NCBI GenBank assembly: GCA_945882475.1
Contig: CAMCWJ010000218.1
Location: 1-5,163, forward strand
Origin: Bifidobacterium breve
Lineage (GTDB): Bacteria; Actinomycetota; Actinomycetes; Mycobacteriales; Mycobacteriaceae
Length of the DNA: 5,163 nt
Reading direction: 5' to 3'
The notes under the pieces were generated by a model. That model was given only the letters and a program-made list of their open reading frames with translations, was not told the DNA's origin and ran no database searches. Positions 1 to 3,670 of the stretch are shown here, one piece after another. Position numbers and translations under genes: made by a program. Within the stretch, counting starts at the first letter, position 1. The number at the start of each line of letters is the position of its first letter.

Positions 1-125
1 GCCGAATTCTGCTGCGGCCGTCCGGGACCGAGCAGATCATCCGGGTCATGGTGGAGGCCGCCGACGCCGACACTGCGCGCGACGTGGCGCACCGGGTCGC
101 GAAGTCGGTCAGCGCCGAAGACTGA
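1..125 (+). CDS. glmM: Phosphoglucosamine mutase, C-terminal 40 residues (partial)
   Basis: This is the 3' end of a gene entering from the left edge; the reading frame uses codons starting at base 3 and stops at TGA 123-125. The fragment reads RILLRPSGTEQIIRVMVEAA and continues to a C-terminus of SVSAED. RPSGTE is the phosphate-binding loop of the last domain of the alpha-D-phosphohexomutase superfamily, and the following residues match the usual helix that closes GlmM. GlmM converts glucosamine-6-phosphate to glucosamine-1-phosphate in the cytoplasm, the second step towards UDP-GlcNAc. The catalytic phosphoserine and the metal- and sugar-binding loops lie outside the window. The assignment as GlmM rather than another phosphohexomutase rests on the short RPSGTE-containing tail and on the neighbours, including glmS at the other end of the window. 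The GlmM in M. tuberculosis has, as I recall, the same downstream neighbours. Confidence 0.9.
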   Translation, partial: RILLRPSGTEQIIRVMVEAADADTARDVAHRVAKSVSAED

Positions 126-128
126 TCG

Positions 129-140
129 GCGGGAACCCGC
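129..140 (+). terminator. Small GC hairpin just after glmM stop (weak terminator or pause candidate)
   Basis: The bases GCGGG-AA-CCCGC form an inverted repeat starting 3 bases after the glmM stop. A stem of four pairs with a GAAC loop is the realistic structure. No T-tract follows, so it is at best a weak pause or 3'-end processing element, and read-through into the next gene is likely. Confidence 0.2.
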
Positions 141-156
141 GCGGCACCAGTTGCGT

Positions 157-173
157 CTAAATCCCATATGGGA
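157..173 (+). promoter_or_regulatory. AT-rich -10-like element and 12-bp palindrome across the start codon at 168
   Basis: Bases 162-173 read TCCCATATGGGA, a perfect 12-bp palindrome centred between 167 and 168, exactly where the ATG of the downstream gene begins. Just upstream, CTAAAT/TAAATC at 157-163 is the only AT-rich hexamer in the gap and would place a transcription start at or within a base or two of the ATG, so the mRNA may be leaderless. No Shine-Dalgarno-like purine run sits at 5-10 bases upstream of the ATG. The palindrome could be an operator or simply a chance feature. No convincing -35 box is present. Confidence 0.3.
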
Positions 174-464
174 ACCACCACGGTTGATCCGGTGGCGTTG
201 CGGGCGGCGGGACGACGTTTCGACGCCGCGGCCGACATCGTGCTGGGCGCTCTGGTCAGCCACCTGGGTCACCTCCGGTTCGACGGTGCGGCAGCCGGTC
301 GTTCGCACGCTGCGGCCGGGGATGCTGTTCGCGCCGGGGTGGATCTGTTGGCCGCCGACCTCGCCGGGTGGGTGCAGTCTTCGCAGGGGATCGCGGCCGC
401 GGTGCGCGAGGGTGCCGATCGCCACGTCGTGGCCGAGGGCATTGCGGCGGCGGCGCTTCGGTGA
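168..464 (+). CDS. Small Ala-rich helical protein, EspC-like type VII secretion-associated family (Rv3440c position)
   Basis: The product is a 98-residue protein with no signal peptide or membrane segment. It starts MGTTTVDP and is almost entirely Ala-rich helix: residues 8-33, then a short RFDG turn (37-40), then residues 41-66 up to W68, and a final helix to residue 98. Size, composition, the V-D-P-x-x-L start and the single tryptophan near two thirds of the length resemble EspC-type (DUF2580-like) proteins, small partners of ESX/type VII secretion. The usual C-terminal YxxxD/E export signal is present only as H86-V-V-A-E90, with His for Tyr. The ATG at 168 was chosen because the protein begins at the expected family start; the open frame starting with TTG at 151 is in a different frame. 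The gene lies 42 bp after glmM, and its TGA overlaps the GTG start of the next gene, implying translational coupling. The family call is from pattern recognition; a plain conserved hypothetical is the alternative. Confidence 0.72.
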   Translation: MGTTTVDPVALRAAGRRFDAAADIVLGALVSHLGHLRFDGAAAGRSHAAAGDAVRAGVDLLAADLAGWVQSSQGIAAAVREGADRHVVAEGIAAAALR

Positions 465-1660
465 GCGTCCGGCCGGCGCAGGCGGATGCCGCCGTGGCCA
501 ACACCGCGACCTATGTGGCGGCCTGCCGGGCCGTCGGCCGTCCGGAGTCGGGCCTGACTGCCGAACAGGTGCGGGCCTGGTACGCCACAGAGCAGGGTCT
601 GAGTTTGGCAGCCCTCGAGGCGGACAGTGCGGCAGTGGCCGCGGCGGCGGACGCCGCCGATGAGGGACTGCAGGCCGCACGGGAGGGGCTGGCCATCCTG
701 GCCGGGGCGTGGGCCGGTGGGTCAGGTTCTGCCGCAGTGGAATTCGTCGAGCGACACTGCGCGGCGGCGGCAACCGTCGTGGCAGGCCTGCGGGATGCGG
801 CCGAGGTGCTGGACTCGCTCCGTCAGCGCCTCGGTGATCTGATCGAGACGAAAGCCGAGGCCGCGGTGCGGATCGATGACCGTTCGGCCGGACCGCGACC
901 CGAGTGGCTGGCCGGTGCGGAAGCGGTGCTCAGTGGTGTGCCCGACAGCGCGGCCGTCCAGCTTGTTTCGCAGCAGATCGCTCCCTGGGTCGATGAGATC
1001 CGGTCGGAGTGGGTAACTGCGATGCGTTCGTCGACCGAATCAGTCACCACCGCGTACGTGGAGTCCGCCAACCGGTTGACCGCCCGAGGTGATCCGCGCT
1101 TCGAGATGCCTGCGCCCCGCTCAACGCCGGACCGTGACCCGCCGGGTGCGGCACCCCAACCCGAAGCGCCCGCCGCAGCACCTCAACCCGCACCGGCTCA
1201 GTGGGCGCCTCAAGCTGCACCCCCACCGTCGGTGCCACTGGTCTCCCCGCCTCTGCCGGACGCCAGCGGTGGGTTGGCTGCTTTGGTGGCCGCACTCGCC
1301 GAATCTCTGGCGGCTGCCCCTGAAACCGGCCTAGACGTAGAGGCCGAGCCAGAAGAAGCCGAGCCAGAAGAACCCGAACCAGAAGTAGAGACCGGGATAG
1401 GGGAGTCGAAAGAGCCTGAAGCCCAACCAGATCCGGCCGCAGAGCCTGAGCCGGTTGCTGACGCTGACCCGGAGCAGACGGAACCGCAGGAACCGCAGGA
1501 ACCGCCCGCGCCCCAGCCCCAACCGCAACCACCTGAGCCCGAGACGGCACCGCCGCCATCACCGCTACCGCTACCGCCACCGCTGGCCGCCGAGTCGACG
1601 GCAGCCGACCAAAGCCCCTGCGAGATCGCTGCAGACGAACTTCCGCAGGTCGGCCAGTGA
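461..1660 (+). CDS. Ala-rich WXG-like protein with long Pro/Glu-rich tail (Rv3439c-like)
   Basis: This 399-residue protein starts at GTG 461, which overlaps the previous TGA (GTGA). The same frame stays open back to 368, but that region codes for the upstream protein, so the overlapping GTG is preferred. Residues 1-130 are Ala-rich helices with a W84-A-G86 turn in the context GAWAGGSGSAAVEFVE, much like the WXG turn of type VII secretion substrates. Residues 149-210 form a further helical part with W149, W176 and W184. From about residue 217 the chain is low complexity: Pro/Ala/Gln-rich to 260, a short hydrophobic helix GGLAALVAALAESLAA (270-285), a Glu/Pro-rich acidic stretch (about 290-360), and a PLPLPPPL run. 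The end is SPCEIAADELPQVGQ, which is not low complexity and holds C387. There is no signal peptide or transmembrane helix. M. tuberculosis has, as I recall, an alanine/proline-rich protein of unknown function at this locus. Its function is unknown; a type VII-linked role is inference. Confidence 0.75.
   Translation: MSVRPAQADAAVANTATYVAACRAVGRPESGLTAEQVRAWYATEQGLSLAALEADSAAVAAAADAADEGLQAAREGLAILAGAWAGGSGSAAVEFVERHCAAAATVVAGLRDAAEVLDSLRQRLGDLIETKAEAAVRIDDRSAGPRPEWLAGAEAVLSGVPDSAAVQLVSQQIAPWVDEIRSEWVTAMRSSTESVTTAYVESANRLTARGDPRFEMPAPRSTPDRDPPGAAPQPEAPAAAPQPAPAQWAPQAAPPPSVPLVSPPLPDASGGLAALVAALAESLAAAPETGLDVEAEPEEAEPEEPEPEVETGIGESKEPEAQPDPAAEPEPVADADPEQTEPQEPQEPPAPQPQPQPPEPETAPPPSPLPLPPPLAAESTAADQSPCEIAADELPQVGQ
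1343..1387 (+). repeat. 15-bp coding tandem repeat, three units (A-E-P-E-E)
   Basis: The unit GCCGAGCCAGAAGAA occurs twice without gap (1343-1357, 1358-1372) and a third, diverged unit CCCGAACCAGAAGTA follows (1373-1387). It keeps the reading frame and encodes AEPEE-AEPEE-PEPEV in the acidic tail of the Ala/Pro-rich protein. Such repeats change copy number easily, so tail length probably varies between strains. Confidence 0.8.
1481..1584 (+). repeat. Short Pro-codon repeats in the tail (9-bp and 6-bp units)
   Basis: GAACCGCAG is present at 1481-1489 and 1490-1498, followed by the variant GAACCGCCC at 1499-1507, encoding EPQ-EPQ-EPP. At 1561-1584 the hexamer ACCGCY occurs four times in a row and encodes most of the PLPLPPPL run. 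Both are in-frame low-complexity repeats of the kind made by replication slippage. Confidence 0.7.
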
Positions 1661-1667
1661 GCTGAGG

Positions 1668-2708
1668 TCAATCCAGGAGCTGCTGCAACTGCTCGACGAA
1701 GGCGATGTACTCGGCTGAGTCACCGGTGACGGGGGTGGCGAGCAGGGTGGTCACGCCCGCTTCGGCGAACGCGGCGATCCGTTCCTTGACGTAACCCCGA
1801 GGGCCGATCAGCGAGATGTTGCGCACCAGTTCATCCGGCACCGCCGCGATCGCCTCGGCCTTGCGGCCCGACAGATACAGATCCTGGATGCGATCGGCAG
1901 CCTCGCCGAACCCGTACTTGGTGGCGACGTTGTGGTAGAAGTTTTTTCCCTTGGCTCCCATGCCGCCGATGTACAGCGCCAGTTCGGGTTTGGCCCACTC
2001 CAGTCGTTCCTCGACGTTGTCTCCGATGGCCAACGACACGCCCACCATGACATCGAGTTCGCCGAGTTCGGGGTCGCGCTTGGCTGTGCCGGCCCGCAAT
2101 GCGTCACCCCACACGCGATCGGCTCGTTCGGGGTAGTAGAAGATCGGTTGCCAGCCTTCGGCGATTTCGGCGGTCAGCGTGACATTCTGTTCACCGAGCG
2201 AGGCGATATGGATCGGAATCCGTTCGCGCACAGGGTGATTGATAAGACGCAGCGATTTACCCAGTCCGGTTCCGCGGTCCGGCGGCAACGGTATCTGATA
2301 GTTCTTGCCCTGGTGGGAGACCTTTTCCCGGCGCCACACCTGGCGGCAGATCTCGACGACCTCCCGGGTGCGGCCCATCGGGGCGTCGAACGGCAGGCCG
2401 TGAAAGCCCTCCATCACCTGTGGACCCGACGTTCCGATGCCCAACCGGAAGCGGCCGTCAGAGACGTAGTCCAGGCCGGCGGCCGTCATCGCCAGCAGTG
2501 TCGGTGTGCGGGTGTAGATGGGGAAGACTCCCGAACCGATTTCGATGGTTGAGGTCTTCGCCGCGAGATACCCCAACTGGCTGACCGCGTCGAATGAGTA
2601 CGCCTCGGCGACCAAAGCGAGATCGACACCCTGTTTCTCCAGCACCGCGACCTGTTCGACGCTTTTGCGGAAGTCGCCCGAATATGACAGGAATACGCCG
2701 GTTCTCAT
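1668..2708 (-). CDS. LLM-class (luciferase-like) oxidoreductase, probably F420-dependent
   Basis: The 346-residue protein begins with ATG at 2708 (MRTGVFLSYSGDF) and has the length and order of the bacterial luciferase-like TIM-barrel superfamily. Visible elements are the first beta strand (residues 2-8), VDLALVAEAYSFDA (28-41), the strand IEIGSGVFPIYTRTP (55-69) and the highly typical block TAAGLDYVSDGRFRLGIG (75-92), followed by TSGPQVMEGFHG. Then come GRTREVVEICR (112-122), IPIHIASLG (164-172) and AEGWQPIF (183-190). These blocks match the mycobacterial F420-dependent group; I think the Rv3520c family is closest, from memory. Such enzymes use reduced F420 for hydride transfer in the cytoplasm; the substrate here cannot be read from sequence, and FMN use is not excluded. 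The gene converges on the Pro-rich gene with only 7 bp between stops. It lies downstream of the hydrolase-like gene in the same direction, with a 65-bp gap. In M. tuberculosis I do not recall it at this locus, so it may be a local insertion. Confidence 0.9.
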   Translation of the reverse strand: MRTGVFLSYSGDFRKSVEQVAVLEKQGVDLALVAEAYSFDAVSQLGYLAAKTSTIEIGSGVFPIYTRTPTLLAMTAAGLDYVSDGRFRLGIGTSGPQVMEGFHGLPFDAPMGRTREVVEICRQVWRREKVSHQGKNYQIPLPPDRGTGLGKSLRLINHPVRERIPIHIASLGEQNVTLTAEIAEGWQPIFYYPERADRVWGDALRAGTAKRDPELGELDVMVGVSLAIGDNVEERLEWAKPELALYIGGMGAKGKNFYHNVATKYGFGEAADRIQDLYLSGRKAEAIAAVPDELVRNISLIGPRGYVKERIAAFAEAGVTTLLATPVTGDSAEYIAFVEQLQQLLD

Positions 2709-2714
2709 GAGTGG

Positions 2715-2720
2715 GTTATA
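2715..2720 (-). promoter_or_regulatory. Candidate -10 box (TATAAC) for a leaderless oxidoreductase mRNA
   Basis: Read on the minus strand, TATAAC ends 6 bases before the ATG at 2708, which is the spacing that puts the transcription start on the A of the start codon. The bases between (CCACTC) contain no Shine-Dalgarno sequence. It matches the TANNNT actinobacterial -10 in the first two positions but ends in C. No -35 box is evident. Confidence 0.4.
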
Positions 2721-2737
2721 TCAACTACCGGTTGGTC

Positions 2738-2771
2738 GGCTGTCGGACCCTGGCGGCTGTCGGACCCTGGC
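2738..2771. repeat. Perfect 17-bp tandem direct repeat between the two minus-strand genes
   Basis: GGCTGTCGGACCCTGGC occurs at 2738-2754 and again, without spacer and without mismatch, at 2755-2771. It fills half of the 65-bp gap between the hydrolase-like stop (2774) and the oxidoreductase start (2708), lying upstream of the oxidoreductase candidate -10 box. It is non-coding. It may be a recent slippage duplication or a pair of regulator sites. Confidence 0.9.
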
Positions 2772-2773
2772 GA

Positions 2774-3616
2774 CTAACGGAACAGTGCCACCAAGCGGTC
2801 CTCGGCGGTCACGTCGGGCGCGTCGGGATCGGGCAGCCGGGTCCGCGGCAGGGTGGCGTCGGCGTCGGCGAACTCGGCATAGGCCTTATCGCCGGTGAGG
2901 TGGTAGAGCAGGAAACCGGTGAGCAGTGCCCGCACCGTCTTCTGCCCGCGGGAGTCGGACCCGGGCAGCCCCAGCAACCTGGCGAACCGGCGCTTCTCCG
3001 CAACGTTGTCGGCATCGTCGACAGTGCGCAGGATCGAACCCTTCCAGGCCTGCGCGATCTCGTAGGCGTCGGTGCGCAGCGAGGTCCGGTCGTCCGGGGT
3101 GGCGAGCACCAGGCCGGGCACCGTCAGGGTGGCTGCCGGCTGCTCCGCAGAGGGCTTGGTGACGGCCGGGAACACCGCGGCCACCGCTTTGGGGCCGTTG
3201 GCGGTACCGGATAAGCCGGCGGCGGCGAAAATCGCGGCCGCACCGCCGAATCCGTCGCCGGCCACCGCCAGTTTGGCCGGGTCGACACTGATCTCCCCTG
3301 GTCCGAGCCGGACTCCGCAGAGGATGTCCAGCGTCGCCCCCAACTCGTAGGCGAAGTTGAGCACCGAAGGCGCGAGTCCGCGCTGGGTGTTCGGGGCCGC
3401 GGTCACGATGCCCCAGCTGGCCAGGTGTTCACATGTGCCGGCGTACCGCTCGGCGTCGGTGAGCCAGTCGTGGGCGAAGGCCAGACCGGGCAGGCCGAAG
3501 CCCGACGCCGGGGTGTAGACGACACCCGGGATTCCGGCGAAGGCCAGGTCACCCCGCAAAACATGATGTGGGCCGCGCCGGGTCAGCGACTTGAACAGCG
3601 TGCGGGTACGGGCCAC
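2774..3616 (-). CDS. Alpha/beta-hydrolase-fold protein, likely catalytically dead (Rv3438-like)
   Basis: This 280-residue protein has the layout of a dienelactone-hydrolase/PET-hydrolase-like alpha/beta hydrolase: strand IPGVVYTPAS (29-38), LPGLAFAHDW (42-51, the oxyanion-side loop), WGIVTAAPNT (68-77), the helix NFAYELGATLDIL before the nucleophile elbow, then KLAVAGDGFGGAAAIF (115-130), and strand VPGLVLATPDD (167-176). In active relatives the elbow is G-x-S-x-G; here it is G120-D-G122-F-G124, with Gly at the serine position. The late catalytic His is also not obvious: the equivalent segment reads RTVDDADNVAEK (197-208). There is no signal peptide, so it is probably cytoplasmic. It starts at GTG 3616 and is 280 aa, the length I remember for M. 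tuberculosis Rv3438. It is divergent from glmS with 54 bp between starts. Function unknown; a binding, chaperone-like or regulatory role is more plausible than hydrolysis, but that is inference. Confidence 0.85.
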   Translation of the reverse strand: MARTRTLFKSLTRRGPHHVLRGDLAFAGIPGVVYTPASGFGLPGLAFAHDWLTDAERYAGTCEHLASWGIVTAAPNTQRGLAPSVLNFAYELGATLDILCGVRLGPGEISVDPAKLAVAGDGFGGAAAIFAAAGLSGTANGPKAVAAVFPAVTKPSAEQPAATLTVPGLVLATPDDRTSLRTDAYEIAQAWKGSILRTVDDADNVAEKRRFARLLGLPGSDSRGQKTVRALLTGFLLYHLTGDKAYAEFADADATLPRTRLPDPDAPDVTAEDRLVALFR

Positions 3617-3620
3617 CCCC

Positions 3621-3648
3621 CGACGGTAGCCGACCGGGACGACCGTCG
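3621..3648. promoter_or_regulatory. Inverted repeat in the divergent glmS/hydrolase promoter region
   Basis: CGACGGT (3621-3627) and ACCGTCG (3642-3648) are perfect inverted 7-mers separated by 14 bases, so the half-sites are centred 21 bp apart, two helical turns. The left arm overlaps the candidate -10 of the minus-strand gene, and the whole lies just upstream of the glmS -10. This fits a dimeric regulator site controlling both genes, but the arms are short and GC-rich, so chance is possible. Confidence 0.35.
3623..3628 (-). promoter_or_regulatory. Candidate -10 box (TACCGT) for a leaderless hydrolase-like mRNA
   Basis: On the minus strand TACCGT fits the TANNNT consensus and ends exactly 6 bases before the GTG at 3616, giving a transcript that would begin with the start codon. 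The intervening bases are a short G run touching the GTG, too close to act as a Shine-Dalgarno site. No -35 box is evident. Confidence 0.4.
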
Positions 3649-3656
3649 CGCTGGAC

Positions 3657-3662
3657 TACCCT
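3657..3662 (+). promoter_or_regulatory. Candidate -10 box (TACCCT) for glmS
   Basis: TACCCT fits TANNNT and lies 8 bases before the glmS ATG, so transcription would start at or within about two bases of the start codon. GGAAG at 3663-3667 resembles a Shine-Dalgarno core but sits only 3 bases from the ATG, too near for normal use. No glmS ribozyme-like leader can fit in the 54-bp gap. Confidence 0.4.
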
Positions 3663-3670
3663 GGAAGCTC

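Noticed and set aside
368..460. N-terminal extension of the Pro-rich protein by 31 codons
   Set aside because: It lies inside the conserved-looking small gene in a different frame and is Arg/Gly-rich; GTG 461 overlapping the stop gives a better start.
151..663. Plus-strand open frame of 170 codons from TTG 151
   Set aside because: It runs in another frame across both overlapping genes and is Arg/Gly/Pro-rich, typical of a shadow frame in high-GC DNA.
1044..1671. Long minus-strand open frames opposite the Pro/Glu-rich tail (for example 1044-1580 and 1210-1671)
   Set aside because: They mirror the low-complexity repeats of the plus-strand gene, giving Gly/Ser- or Arg/Val-rich nonsense; no start signal or domain.
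1932..2552. 206-codon plus-strand open frame opposite the oxidoreductase
   Set aside because: Shadow of a gene whose minus-strand product matches the LLM family throughout its length.
2774..3616. Active polyester or dienelactone hydrolase
   Set aside because: Fold fits, but Gly replaces the nucleophilic Ser and the usual His is not visible, so I did not assign an enzymatic activity.
3617..3670. glmS ribozyme/riboswitch
   Set aside because: That element is about 150 nt or longer and known from Firmicutes; only 54 bp exist here.
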